Shown here: one piece after another, positions 26,726 to 35,690 of the stretch
Layout: each line of letters starts with the position of its first letter
Numbering within the stretch: the first letter of the stretch is position 1
From: SZUA-547 sp963669315
GTDB taxonomy: Bacteria > Pseudomonadota > Alphaproteobacteria > Rhodobacterales > Rhodobacteraceae
Direction: 5' to 3'
NCBI GenBank assembly: GCA_963669315.1
Contig: OY770021.1
Span: 2,728,001-2,792,000 of the forward strand
Length of the DNA stretch: 64,000 nucleotides
Position numbers and translations under genes: made by a program
Notes under the pieces: model-generated
The model's database searches: none
Told to the model about the DNA's origin: nothing
The model's input: the letters and a program-made list of their open reading frames with translations, nothing else

Positions 26726-28031
26726 CGTGCACTTTCGGCTCGGCATTGGATTCCATTATGGCGTCCGCCATCATTTTCCCAAATCGTACGCTTTCAGAGA
26801 TGCCGCGATCCTCGGGATAATAGAAGCACGTATCGGCGATTTGTAGGCCTGTGATCTCCGACTGTATTGGCGGGATCTTTGTGAGGAATCCGGGTTCACA
26901 TACCGGCTGTGCGTGTTTGAGTCTTCCTACACGACTTGCTAGCAGGTCGTCCCGCGATATAGTTGGGTTGATGATTTGCAAGTAATTGATAGCCTCATTG
27001 ACAAAAGTGTCATCCTCACGACCAAACTTCGGGTGCGATTTTGGCATATAGTAGGGAACATAAACAATTGTGTCTTTGACCGGGCGGAGGTTCGAGAACT
27101 CAACGAGGCCCGGAATGTCGATGCGACTGTCGCTTATGTTGAGCCAGAAATCATCTACTACTGAACGCTTTAGTTTCAGAAGAACACATACCACGCCGAT
27201 ATTGTTGATAGCATCGTAGGCAGCCTTCGTCGGAGTTGATAGGTCCGGCACAAGTCTCGAAATGAACGGGGTAGGGACTGTGGCGATTACGGCCTCAAAT
27301 GCGTGAAACTCGCCATTTGTCTGGACGCCCTTTACCCGCTCTCCATCACAGACGATCTTTTCAACGCTCGCGCCGAGTTTGATTTCCCCGCCTTGACGCG
27401 CGATGGCAGCGACGAGCGCGTCAACAAGTGTTTGCGAACCTCCTTCGATGTAACCCAGTTCCTCCTGAAAGATCGAACGGCGGGATGTGCCGAGGCGCTT
27501 TATTCGCGCCCAAATCCAAGCGGCGGAGATGTCGTCTGAAAATTCAAAAAACTTTAGCTCGAGCAACCGACGCCAAAGGACGTCATATGTCTTTTGCCCA
27601 GCACCCGAGACAAACCATTCCTTAGCAGTCAGGTGCTCCAATTTTCGCCAGTTGGAGCGACGTGTCGCCAGAAACATCTGTAAGCCATATCGAAGCTTAG
27701 CGATGAGGCTGAGCTTTGGAAAGCGAAGCAACGAAATAGGGTCGCCCCAACGATGATACTCGCCATCGATGAAATAACCCATCGAGGTTTGACGCCATTT
27801 CATCTGGTGTCCGATGCCCAGATCTTCCATCAGTTCAAAAGTTGAGTGATCGGCCTTACACACGAAATGGTAGAATCTCTCGATGGACAGACCGTCACAA
27901 TCGAGATGGGCAGCCATTCCGCCGGGAACCTTATCAGCTTCAAAAACCGAAACGTCGTGGCCAGCCTTTAGCGCATGGTAAGAAGCCGCTAGCCCCATAG
28001 CGCCTGCTCCTACTACAGCAACTCGCGCCAT
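26715..28031 (-). CDS. FAD-dependent oxidoreductase (amine-oxidase / UDP-galactopyranose-mutase-like fold)
   Basis: The 438-residue protein opens with a Rossmann motif (VAVVGAGAMGLAASYHALKAGHDVSVFEAD), has GGMAAHLDCDG at the second FAD contact and ends with a FAD loop (ADTCFYYPEDRGISESVRFGKMMADAI). This is the plan of protoporphyrinogen-oxidase-like and mutase-like flavoproteins, often found in glycan and lipid-linked sugar clusters. The gene is 2 bases after the epimerase stop and overlaps the GtrA start. Its reaction is unknown; oxidation or ring rearrangement of a lipid-linked sugar or carrier fits the context. No signal peptide is present. Confidence 0.75.
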   Translation of the reverse strand: MARVAVVGAGAMGLAASYHALKAGHDVSVFEADKVPGGMAAHLDCDGLSIERFYHFVCKADHSTFELMEDLGIGHQMKWRQTSMGYFIDGEYHRWGDPISLLRFPKLSLIAKLRYGLQMFLATRRSNWRKLEHLTAKEWFVSGAGQKTYDVLWRRLLELKFFEFSDDISAAWIWARIKRLGTSRRSIFQEELGYIEGGSQTLVDALVAAIARQGGEIKLGASVEKIVCDGERVKGVQTNGEFHAFEAVIATVPTPFISRLVPDLSTPTKAAYDAINNIGVVCVLLKLKRSVVDDFWLNISDSRIDIPGLVEFSNLRPVKDTIVYVPYYMPKSHPKFGREDDTFVNEAINYLQIINPTISRDDLLASRVGRLKHAQPVCEPGFLTKIPPIQSEITGLQIADTCFYYPEDRGISESVRFGKMMADAIMESNAEPKVHDEP

Positions 28032-28033
28032 CG

Positions 28034-28963
28034 TTAAAACGCCAACTCAATACGGGAATAAACGGGATGCCGAAACGTCTCGACTAGGGCTTCGCGGAGC
28101 GGGGTTGGCGAGACATTGAATATTCCTGGCCAATCAATAACGTCGAAGACGTCCGGGGTGACGAGCGCGGCCAGTTGCTTCGTCGTGAAAGGAGGGGTCC
28201 GATCAACGAGCGCGTAGAGTTGAAGCAACAGCTTAAATAGCCAGTAAGGTATCTCGAGGATGCGTGCGTGCGCGCTGGTCGCTGATTTCACTTCTCGCAT
28301 CAGGTCAATGTAGTCGATCTCAGTTTGACCAGAAATGTCGTACTGCTTCCCTGGATGCGGGCGCTCTATCGCGGAGATAACTACGTTGCAGAAATCGCCC
28401 ACATAAAGGGGCTGGCGTAAGTAGCATCCATCGCCTGGGATCGGAAAGATCGGAGTTTTCTGCATGAAGCGAGCGAGCCAACCTAGATGCTTGCGGTCGA
28501 ACCAACCAAACATCAACGTCGGGCGTAGTACGCAACAAGGAATTCCGGATTGAGTGGCGATCTCTTCCTGTATCTTCTTGCTTTCGGTGTAGAAGTCCTT
28601 GGCGGCGGAGTGCACGACAGACGAACTTATGTGGACCATGTAAGGAATATGGGCGGCCTTCGCGGCCGCTATCACGTTCTCAGATGCGACGATATTGTTT
28701 GCGTGGAACGGATCGTTCGTCAACGCTCCGATTTGCGCATGATTCTGAATGAGCACATCGCAGTCCGTGAATACCTCCTCCCACGCACCCGACTTAGCTA
28801 GGTCCGCCTCAATGACGCTCAGGCCTGGATGAAGCTCGCGCAACTTCCGCGTGTTTGCCGGGTGTTTGTCAATTCCAAGGAGTTCCTTGTGCCCAAGCTG
28901 CTTCAGCCGGAGAACCAAGTTCTGCCCGACCAATCCGGCAGCGCCTGTGATGACGATTTTCAT
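28034..28963 (-). CDS. NAD-dependent epimerase/dehydratase (extended SDR)
   Basis: ATG 28963 is chosen because MKIVITGAAGLVGQNLVLRL is the natural start of the nucleotide-binding fold. The 309-residue product has HISSSVVHS and DFYTESKK, giving the Tyr-x-x-x-Lys pair, and LRPTLMFGWFDRKHLGWLARF after it. Enzymes of this group act on sugar nucleotides or sterol-like substrates. It sits between the DprE2-like and flavoprotein genes with tight spacing, so it likely modifies the same sugar or its lipid carrier. The exact substrate cannot be inferred. Confidence 0.78.
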   Translation of the reverse strand: MKIVITGAAGLVGQNLVLRLKQLGHKELLGIDKHPANTRKLRELHPGLSVIEADLAKSGAWEEVFTDCDVLIQNHAQIGALTNDPFHANNIVASENVIAAAKAAHIPYMVHISSSVVHSAAKDFYTESKKIQEEIATQSGIPCCVLRPTLMFGWFDRKHLGWLARFMQKTPIFPIPGDGCYLRQPLYVGDFCNVVISAIERPHPGKQYDISGQTEIDYIDLMREVKSATSAHARILEIPYWLFKLLLQLYALVDRTPPFTTKQLAALVTPDVFDVIDWPGIFNVSPTPLREALVETFRHPVYSRIELAF

Positions 28964-28983
28964 GTCAGAGGCCTGCTCACGCA

Positions 28984-29748
28984 CTAGAGCTTCGTTCGAT
29001 GCATGATCGACACTGGCAAGGCGCGGACAATACACATAATTGGCCACCAAAACCAAGGAAGATAAGCAACCTGGCTTCGAGGATTGTTAATGAAACGGAC
29101 CAACTTTTTCGCAACTGCGTCTGGTTTGGCCCAAAGCACTCCGCTCTTCTCTATATGCTCTGTCATAGCAGTATCCACAAAGCCAAGTTTCACGGCGATT
29201 GCCTGCGCGCCGCTTGGTGCCAAACGATGCGCCAGGCCTTCAATGAGAACCGTTAGGCCAGCCTTGGCTGAGCCATATAGATAGTTTGACTGCCGCCCCC
29301 GATCTCCAGCGACTGAGCTAATCCCAAGCAATACGCCGCTCTTCTGTTGCTCAAGTACGTTCGCGGCGGCTAGGCACCAGCGTGCCGCGGAAGAGAAGTT
29401 TACAGATACTATGCGGTCAGCTTCAGCCAAATCCGTTTCAGCTTTTCGTTGATCACCGAGAAATCCATAGATCACGATCACGGCGTCGACACGACCACCA
29501 AGCGCCTCCGCCATGGCGTTTATTGTCTTCTCCTCGTTGTTTTCGCAGGCTAGATCGATTGGCCACGCGATGGCCGTAGTCGCGCCCCGAGCCAGAACAT
29601 CGCTTGCGATATGTTCGAGCGCCGACTGACGCCGTCCGGCGAGTATGAGCTCGGCGCCTTGCGCAGCGAGTTGTCGGGTTAGCGCTTCCGCTATTGTTGA
29701 TAGCGCGCCTAGGACAATTACGCGCGGGTGTTGGTTTGGATCGCTCAT
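28984..29748 (-). CDS. DprE2-like short-chain dehydrogenase (lipid-linked keto-sugar reductase)
   Basis: The 254-residue SDR has ISSVAGDRGRQSNYLYGSAK, with Ser144/145 and Tyr158-x-x-x-Lys162 catalytic residues; the wording of this block closely follows mycobacterial DprE2. DprE2 reduces the 2-keto intermediate made by DprE1, completing conversion of polyprenyl-phosphoryl ribose to the arabinose form. A C-terminal hydrophobic segment (LPWFWWPIMCIVRAL) may attach it to the membrane. Its start overlaps the dprE1-like stop (ATGA), which implies coupled translation and equal amounts. Confidence 0.85.
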   Translation of the reverse strand: MSDPNQHPRVIVLGALSTIAEALTRQLAAQGAELILAGRRQSALEHIASDVLARGATTAIAWPIDLACENNEEKTINAMAEALGGRVDAVIVIYGFLGDQRKAETDLAEADRIVSVNFSSAARWCLAAANVLEQQKSGVLLGISSVAGDRGRQSNYLYGSAKAGLTVLIEGLAHRLAPSGAQAIAVKLGFVDTAMTEHIEKSGVLWAKPDAVAKKLVRFINNPRSQVAYLPWFWWPIMCIVRALPVSIMHRTKL

Positions 29749-31067
29749 TGGCCAGAAACCCTCCTCCAGAAATTTGACGCGAAAGCAGGATCGGTATGTC
29801 TCTCGAACGCCGCCAACCTTTCACCATACCCTTCGCGGAACATATTCGCAGGCATTCGTCCATCCTTTGCAGGATATAGACGGCCTCGGGCTTCGCGCAC
29901 GACGTCATCAAGACGTGAAAACAATCTTTGCGTTTGCTCGCCTCTGTTAGGGAAGTCGAGAGCCAAAGTCGTACCCTCCATCGGAAAGCTGAGATCGCCG
30001 ATGGACGGAACTGGTCCGAAAGTTTTGACTACTGAAAGGAAGGAGCCCTGTCCGCTTTTCACGATTTGGCTAACAAGTTCTTGCATGGCGGGTTCGGCTG
30101 TGTCTGGCGGAATGACACACTGATACTGATAGAAACCTGCGCTTCCATAAAGCCGGTTCCAATTGTTGATTGAGTCAAGCGGATAGAAGAAAGAACCATA
30201 GTGGACATTTGAAAAATCAGGCCCAGCCTTCTGCCTATTCCAATATAATGAATTGAAAGTACGAATAGTTAACTTGTTCAACAACCATGATGGGGCCTCA
30301 AAAGGTATGGTCGCCTTTATTTTTCTGGGATGCGGTTCGTAATCCTTTGACGTGATCCAGTTCGCACGCCGAAATATGCCGCGTCCGAGCTTTTTCTTTC
30401 CATTCGCGCAATCAATCCAGGCGACTGTGTGCTCGTGCGTGTGGACACTATCAGCGGCGAGAGTAAAAAACTCTGACAAACTCTCAAAAGCGATACTCTC
30501 GACGCAAAGGAACGTGGAAGGAATGCGAACGAGTTGCACCTCCACCCAGGCAATTAATCCAGTCAATCCTATTCCGCCTACGGTTGCTTGGAATAGCCCG
30601 CTGACGTCGCTTGAATCTAGCACGTAGGTCGATCCGTCAGAACGGATCAAGGCAATGCGTTTTACACCACAGCCAAAGGAGCCTCGGAAATGATGGTTTT
30701 TTCCGTGGACGTCATTGGCGACTGCGCCGCCCAGCGTGACAAACCTTGTCCCTGGCGTGGTGAGGAAGAACCAACCGTGCGGGACAGTGATTTCGAGCGC
30801 CCGATCGATCGTCAGACCGGCTTCGGCAGTCAGGATGCCGGTTTCCCTGTCGAACCGGATAATTCGGTCAAGCCCAGCTGTTTCAACAAGCGCGCCGCCG
30901 CTATTCATTACCGTATCACCGTACGAGCGACGTCTGCCCACCGCTAGTGACGTATTATCCGCGCGCGCTCGGAGAATTGCTTGCGCCTCGTCCAGAAAAC
31001 GCGGCTTTGCAATCTTGTGAAGCACATGGTCGACCTGTCCCCAGGATGTAGTCAGCCTCTCCTGCAT
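29745..31067 (-). CDS. DprE1-like FAD oxidase (polyprenyl-phosphoryl ribose 2'-epimerase subunit)
   Basis: ATG 31067 follows a GAGGAG site and gives MQERLTTSWGQ. The 440-residue protein is a VAO/PCMH flavoenzyme: RRRSYGDTVMNSGG, TPGTRFVTLGGAVANDVHGKNHH and FGCGVKRIALIRSDGS, the last two almost as in mycobacterial DprE1. DprE1 oxidises the 2'-hydroxyl of polyprenyl-phosphoryl ribose. A long C-terminal substrate domain (YGSAGFYQYQCVIP, FPMEGTTLALDFPNRG) is present and full length. It also matches NoeO/NoeP-type genes of the Azorhizobium noeCHOP set. It is probably at the inner face of the membrane. Confidence 0.87.
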   Translation of the reverse strand: MQERLTTSWGQVDHVLHKIAKPRFLDEAQAILRARADNTSLAVGRRRSYGDTVMNSGGALVETAGLDRIIRFDRETGILTAEAGLTIDRALEITVPHGWFFLTTPGTRFVTLGGAVANDVHGKNHHFRGSFGCGVKRIALIRSDGSTYVLDSSDVSGLFQATVGGIGLTGLIAWVEVQLVRIPSTFLCVESIAFESLSEFFTLAADSVHTHEHTVAWIDCANGKKKLGRGIFRRANWITSKDYEPHPRKIKATIPFEAPSWLLNKLTIRTFNSLYWNRQKAGPDFSNVHYGSFFYPLDSINNWNRLYGSAGFYQYQCVIPPDTAEPAMQELVSQIVKSGQGSFLSVVKTFGPVPSIGDLSFPMEGTTLALDFPNRGEQTQRLFSRLDDVVREARGRLYPAKDGRMPANMFREGYGERLAAFERHTDPAFASNFWRRVSGQ

Positions 31068-31075
31068 GACACTCC

Positions 31076-32602
31076 TCAGAATGCTGCAAGGCCAAAACAC
31101 GCAATTGCGCATAAGCCCAATCCAAGACTTGGCGCATCTTTAAGTGCGAAGATGATTGGGTCATCGTCTAGAAGACCGCGGTGGCTCATCAACCAGATCC
31201 TGCTAGACCAGAGGAAGATCAGGGGCGATAGGGCCCAAAGCCAGTCAGGAGAATGATACATACCTTCAGGATAAGCGTCGTTTGCTACGTAAAGAAAAAG
31301 CAGAGTTACGGCAATTGCGTTGGACGACAAGCCAAGACCAAGAATTATTGGGGCGTCATTCGACCCATAGCCTCTCCCCTTTATATTTTCGGTCTCTGTT
31401 CGTTGCGCAGCTCTCACGATCTCCACGTGCCTCTTGGCGATAGATAACGAGAGAAACAAGAAAAACGAAAATGCTATAAGCCAAGCCGACGGCGGAACAT
31501 GTAATAGCGCGATGCCCATAATGATCCGAAGAGTAAACAAAAACCCAATAACAAAAACGTCCAAAATCGGGATCGTCTTTAGTACTAGCGAGTAAGCGGT
31601 TGTGAGCAGAATATATAGGCCAAGGAGCAGAGCAAATTTACTATCGAGGGCAACCGCTCCAGCAATCCCAATAAACCCCATAGTGCCCGCCGTCGCTGAG
31701 CCGGACCCAATGGAAATATCAGTTGAGGCCAACGGACGAAAACACTTGGTCGCATGTTGTCTGTCAGCTTCAAGGTCGCATAAATCGTTAAAGATGTAAG
31801 TAGCCGAGGCGACCATTCCCATACACAAGAATGCTATAAATATCGTCACAATCGCACTTGTGTTTGTGTGCTGATTTGACAGCATCAAAGGTGCGAACAA
31901 AAGGACGTTTTTAGTCCAATGATGAATTCGAACCAATCTAAGCCAAGTTTTTAGTGACGGTGTATCTCGCTCAAAGCGTTGTTCTACATCGACATCCATT
32001 TTTTTTAGACTTTGATCAACTTTTTTAGACGCGCCGACTACAATAGCCGATTTGGCGTGGCGCCAGACCGGGAGGTCGCTCTGATCATTTCCAGCGTATG
32101 CGAACCCATCTGGAAAATGCTCAAGTAGATACTTGGCCTTTCTCTCGCCTTTGAGATTTATACGACCACTCGAGCCGATTGCAGAATCGAAAACTCGGAC
32201 TCGTTCAGCCACCCTATCAGCAACCTGCTGGGGAGAGGCTGTTACTAGATGTATTTCTCTGCCATTTGATTTTTCGGCGCGTAGGAATGCAACAAGGTCC
32301 TCGTCAAGCGGGATCGTATCAGGCTGGTAAGCTTCGATGCTGAGAAGTTGCTTCTTAAACTCCAGGCGTCCGCTTTTGAGGCAGGATATAACATTGGGAA
32401 GTTGCATGGGATTACAAGAAAGAGCGTGCAAGAACGCTTCAATAAGACTGTCAGAGCGGGCAAGAGTACCGTCGAAATCGACTGCGAGCGGAGGCTTGGA
32501 GCATTGACTCGTCGAAGAGGCGGCGACTGCTCCAAAGTTTTTTGTCGTATTTCTCGGTGTCTGCATGAAGCATGTGTGCCCATAGTACAGGCGGTTGTCC
32601 AT
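31076..32602 (-). CDS. HAD phosphatase fused to UbiA prenyltransferase (phosphoribosyl-polyprenyl-phosphate synthase type)
   Basis: The 508-residue protein has an N-terminal HAD domain (D42-F-D44-G-T-L and GNDQSDLPVWRHA at 171-183) and a C-terminal UbiA domain from about residue 215, with FNDLCDLEADRQHATK (Asp-rich Mg site, 272-280) and about eight helices. By analogy with Rv3806c, the UbiA part transfers 5-phosphoribose from PRPP to polyprenyl phosphate, and the HAD part would remove the 5-phosphate. Mycobacteria use a separate phosphatase for this. It is the first gene of the operon; an ATG at 32602 with a GGAAG site about 9 bases upstream is the start. Confidence 0.85.
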   Translation of the reverse strand: MDNRLYYGHTCFMQTPRNTTKNFGAVAASSTSQCSKPPLAVDFDGTLARSDSLIEAFLHALSCNPMQLPNVISCLKSGRLEFKKQLLSIEAYQPDTIPLDEDLVAFLRAEKSNGREIHLVTASPQQVADRVAERVRVFDSAIGSSGRINLKGERKAKYLLEHFPDGFAYAGNDQSDLPVWRHAKSAIVVGASKKVDQSLKKMDVDVEQRFERDTPSLKTWLRLVRIHHWTKNVLLFAPLMLSNQHTNTSAIVTIFIAFLCMGMVASATYIFNDLCDLEADRQHATKCFRPLASTDISIGSGSATAGTMGFIGIAGAVALDSKFALLLGLYILLTTAYSLVLKTIPILDVFVIGFLFTLRIIMGIALLHVPPSAWLIAFSFFLFLSLSIAKRHVEIVRAAQRTETENIKGRGYGSNDAPIILGLGLSSNAIAVTLLFLYVANDAYPEGMYHSPDWLWALSPLIFLWSSRIWLMSHRGLLDDDPIIFALKDAPSLGLGLCAIACFGLAAF

Positions 32603-32754
32603 ACTATGTGACTTCCGATCGGTGAAAACAAACCGCGCTTTATCCGCTCCCGCGAAGAGCGTGTCTCCGCGTGACTATTTCGCAGTGCATGTAAACCGCG
32701 CGGCCATTTAAGCTAAAATGCCGAAGCAAGAATTTGTAAGTGGGAGATGTTTAA
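32603..32754. promoter_or_regulatory. Divergent promoter region of the lipid-sugar operon and GT gene
   Basis: These 152 bases separate the minus-strand operon from the plus-strand glycosyltransferase gene and must hold both leaders. I do not assign -35/-10 boxes. A GGGAG ribosome site lies just before the GTG at 32755. Confidence 0.45.
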
Positions 32755-34311
32755 GTGCCTGAGAGCGAAGGACCAAATGACAATTCTAACGGAACAGGTT
32801 GGAGCGACAAGACCTTGCGTGTTCTTCTGGCGGCCGCAATTTTGCATGCAATTATCATCCTTCTCATCGGAATTGATCAACCCCTGTTAGAGCTTCATGC
32901 GTTCAGGCAGACTCAGACAGCGCTTTCAGCCTATTGGATCAAGCAGGGCGGCCCTTGGCTTGCCTACGAGACGCCAGTTCTGGGCGCTCCTTGGGCAATT
33001 CCTTTCGAGTTTCCACTGTACCAGTTACTTGCGGCCGCGGTGTCCTCACTTGGGCTTTCTCTAGAGGTGGCCGGGCGACTGGTAAGCTTTGCACTCTATC
33101 TCGGCCTACTTCTGCCAATTCGAATAATATTCAAGGATGCGGGACTGAGTTCAGAGTCCTACCTAGCAACCATAATTTTGCTTTTATTTTCACCACTCTA
33201 TTTGTATTGGAGCCGGACGTTCATGATCGAGTCGTGCGCGTTGTTTTTTTCTGCGCTGTGGCTCGCACTTTTTGTGCGCACGCTTTGGAGTAGCGAAAGC
33301 GGTCTCTGGGTTGCTGCTGGAGCGCTTCTGGTCGGCTGCTTGGCCTGTCTAACAAAATCAACAACTTTTCCAGCTTTTGCGCTGATTGGCGGACTACTAG
33401 CGGTCAAAGAGTTTTGGAGTGCGTGGAGACGAAAAATCGGGTCGAGAGATGAGTTGAAACAGATTCTTGTGGCATCGGCCGTGCTCCTTCTACCCTTTGT
33501 GCCAGGGGTGCTTTGGGTCAATTATTCCGATTCAATGAAGGAGGCCAACCCTTTTGGCTGGTGGCTTAGGTCCGCTTCAACGGTGAACTGGAGTTTTGGC
33601 ACGATCGATCAGAGGTTGAGTCAGGTGCTGTGGAAAAGGATTGTGCTAGGGCGAATATTTACTGACACGTTGGGGCTGGTTGGTTTTTTAGCCATCGTCA
33701 CTCTTGCAGGCTCGATCGCAAAACGAAACCCATTTTGGACTATGGTTCTGGCGGTATTAGGGTTTTTGACGCCAATCCTTATCTTCACCAATCTTCACAT
33801 GGTTCACAATTACTACCAGTACGCCAATGGCATATTCCTTCTCGCTGCCGTGGGCGTCTCATTGGGAACGATTTTCCAGCGTTATGTTCCAGCCCTTGGC
33901 TTTGTTTTACTTGTTGCCATAGTCATAGGGCAGTTGGTTGTTTTTTACCGAGACTTCGCGCCTGCATTTACACGGGACTCACCGCGGGTTCCCGAAGGCA
34001 TCGCATCGTTGGTGAAGGAACATGTCCCTCCAGAGCATTCTATACTTGTTTTTGGGTACACTTGGAATTCAAGCCTAACCTACATGTCTGAGCGGAGGTC
34101 ACTCAACGTTCCAGCTTGGACGACGGATGATCTCTTGGCTCGGGTTCTGTCGGATCCGCAGCAATTTCTAGGCGAGTATCCGCTAGGTGGGATCGTCGTT
34201 TGCTCCACTTTCATGCACCTTTACGGTGCCAAAGAGGCTCAGATCGACGCCTTCGCATCACAACACTCCGAGATTGGCGCGATCAAGAATTGCCGGCTCC
34301 TGGCACCTTAG
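32755..34311 (+). CDS. Polytopic GT-C-type glycosyltransferase-like membrane protein
   Basis: The 518-residue protein starts with GTG after a GGGAG site. It has about 10-12 hydrophobic helices and a C-terminal soluble domain of about 100 residues. LLELHAFRQTQTALSAYW follows the first helix, where GT-C enzymes (ArnT/PMT, arabinosyltransferases) hold catalytic or substrate-binding residues, and FMIESCALFFSALWLALF is also GT39-like. GT-C enzymes use polyprenyl-phosphate sugars on the outer face of the inner membrane. Divergence from the DPA-like operon makes it the obvious candidate user of that donor. Confidence 0.75.
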   Translation: MPESEGPNDNSNGTGWSDKTLRVLLAAAILHAIIILLIGIDQPLLELHAFRQTQTALSAYWIKQGGPWLAYETPVLGAPWAIPFEFPLYQLLAAAVSSLGLSLEVAGRLVSFALYLGLLLPIRIIFKDAGLSSESYLATIILLLFSPLYLYWSRTFMIESCALFFSALWLALFVRTLWSSESGLWVAAGALLVGCLACLTKSTTFPAFALIGGLLAVKEFWSAWRRKIGSRDELKQILVASAVLLLPFVPGVLWVNYSDSMKEANPFGWWLRSASTVNWSFGTIDQRLSQVLWKRIVLGRIFTDTLGLVGFLAIVTLAGSIAKRNPFWTMVLAVLGFLTPILIFTNLHMVHNYYQYANGIFLLAAVGVSLGTIFQRYVPALGFVLLVAIVIGQLVVFYRDFAPAFTRDSPRVPEGIASLVKEHVPPEHSILVFGYTWNSSLTYMSERRSLNVPAWTTDDLLARVLSDPQQFLGEYPLGGIVVCSTFMHLYGAKEAQIDAFASQHSEIGAIKNCRLLAP

Positions 34312-34405
34312 AGCGAAGTGAACGAGGAGAGACCATGGTAATCTCCCCGGAAACGAACGGGGTTTGAAAGTAGAATTTTCTCAGCCGACGGATGAGGAGA
34401 TTCCG

Positions 34406-34672
34406 ATGAAGAAATCACGGTTCAGCGAAGCCCAGATCATGTCGATCCTGCAACAAGCCGAGAGCGGCGTGAGGGTTGCTGAGCTCTGCCGCGAGCACGG
34501 CATGTGCAGCGCATCGTTCTACAAGTGGCGGGCGAAATACGGCGGCATGGACGCCTCGATGATTTCGTAGTTGAAGACGACCGAGGACGAGAACCGGCGG
34601 CTGAAGAAGATATACGCGGAACTCAGCATGCAGAACGATCTGCTGAAGGAGGCGCTCGGAAAAAAGCGCTGA
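34406..34672 (+). pseudogene. IS3 OrfA with an in-frame TAG
   Basis: The frame reads MKKSRFSEAQIMSIL to YKWRAKYGGMDASMIS, then TAG at 34568-34570, then LKTTEDENRRLKKIYAEL to KEALGKK. Homologues have a Gln after Ile-Ser, so this is a CAG-to-TAG change. The heptanucleotide AAAAAAG near 34660, where -1 slippage would join OrfB, is retained. The transposase fusion cannot be made without suppression. Confidence 0.75.
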
Positions 34673-34692
34673 GGCCGTCTCAAAGGAAAGAG

Positions 34693-35493
34693 ATGGCCGT
34701 ACATGCGGTCGCGGTTCACGGCGTCAGCATCGCGCTGGCGTGCCGGACGTTCGGCGTCAGCCAGACCTGTTATCGGTATCGGCGCAAACTGAACGCCGAG
34801 AACGAGGTGATTGCGGACTGGCTGCTGCGCCTGACCGGCGCCCGGCGGAGCTGGGGATTTGGCCTGTGCTATCTGCATCTGCGCAACGTCAAAGGCTTCG
34901 GCTGGAACCACAAGCGGGTCTATCGGATCTACTGCAAGCTGGAGCTGAACTTACGGATCAAGCCGAGAAAACGCCTGCATCGAGAGAAACCCGAGCCGCT
35001 GGCCGTTCCGGATGCGCCGAACCAGGTCTGGTCGATGGATTTCATGGCCGATCAACTCGCCGACGGCCGGTCATTCCGGACCCTGAACGTGCTGGACGAC
35101 TTCAACCGCGAGGGACTGGGGATCGAGATCGATTTCTCACTGCCGTCCGAGCGGGTCGTGCGCACGCTCGACCGGATCATCGAGTGGCGCGGCGAGCCCG
35201 ATGCGATACGGGTGGACAGCGGCCCGGAATATGTCAGCGGGACGCAGCAGAGCTGGGCCGAGAGGCGCGGCGTCGCCATCCGATACATCCAGCCGGGCAA
35301 GCCGCAGCAGAACGCCTATGTCGAACGCTACAACCGCACGGTCCGCCAGGAATGGCCCGGATGCTACATTTTTGAAAACATCGAGGAGGCGCAGGATCAC
35401 GCAACACGATGGCTGTGGACATACAACAATGAGCGCCCGAACATGGGCATCGGCGGGATCACCCCCGCACAGAAACTGAAAATGGCCGCGTAG
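34693..35493 (+). CDS. IS3-family transposase OrfB
   Basis: From ATG 34693 the frame (-1 to orfA) is open for 266 codons. It contains an HTH_21-like region (SWGFGLCYLHLRNVKGFGWN) and an rve core with SMDFMADQL (D), RVDSGPEY (D) and NAYVERYNRTVRQEW (E). It is intact but would normally be made as an OrfAB fusion, which the orfA TAG blocks. Confidence 0.82.
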   Translation: MAVHAVAVHGVSIALACRTFGVSQTCYRYRRKLNAENEVIADWLLRLTGARRSWGFGLCYLHLRNVKGFGWNHKRVYRIYCKLELNLRIKPRKRLHREKPEPLAVPDAPNQVWSMDFMADQLADGRSFRTLNVLDDFNREGLGIEIDFSLPSERVVRTLDRIIEWRGEPDAIRVDSGPEYVSGTQQSWAERRGVAIRYIQPGKPQQNAYVERYNRTVRQEWPGCYIFENIEEAQDHATRWLWTYNNERPNMGIGGITPAQKLKMAA

Positions 35494-35534
35494 ATTCTAC
35501 CGAACTACCCCATCAAATATGGGGGGATTACCCC

Positions 35535-35655
35535 ATGACCGGACGATCGAGGCGGAACCACAAGCCCCGCACTCAAGGCGAAATTCGCTCTTGAGGCATT
35601 GAGGGTCGAGAAGACAATTTCCGAACTGGCGCAGCGGTTCGATGTGGTGTAGAGC
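35535..35655 (+). pseudogene. IS3 OrfA relic (same type as 58035-58346)
   Basis: MTGRSRRNHKP and then, after a frameshift, ALKAKFALEALR and TISELAQRFDV match the OrfA at 58035-58346 (NHSPAFKAKVALEALKG, MSELAQQFDVHP). Only about 40 codons remain, ending in a TAG after the homology. Confidence 0.65.
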
Positions 35656-35690
35656 CAGAATGGCCGAGTTGCGCGATTGACGAGCATTAG

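Larger units (their letters stand above)
34336..35535 (+). mobile_element. IS3-family element (second type)
   Basis: The ends TGGTAATCTCCCC (left) and GGGGATTACCCCA (right) are imperfect inverted repeats. Between them are an orfA broken by TAG and an intact orfB. A different IS3 orfA relic begins directly at the right end (35535), so this element sits next to or in older IS DNA. Confidence 0.72.
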
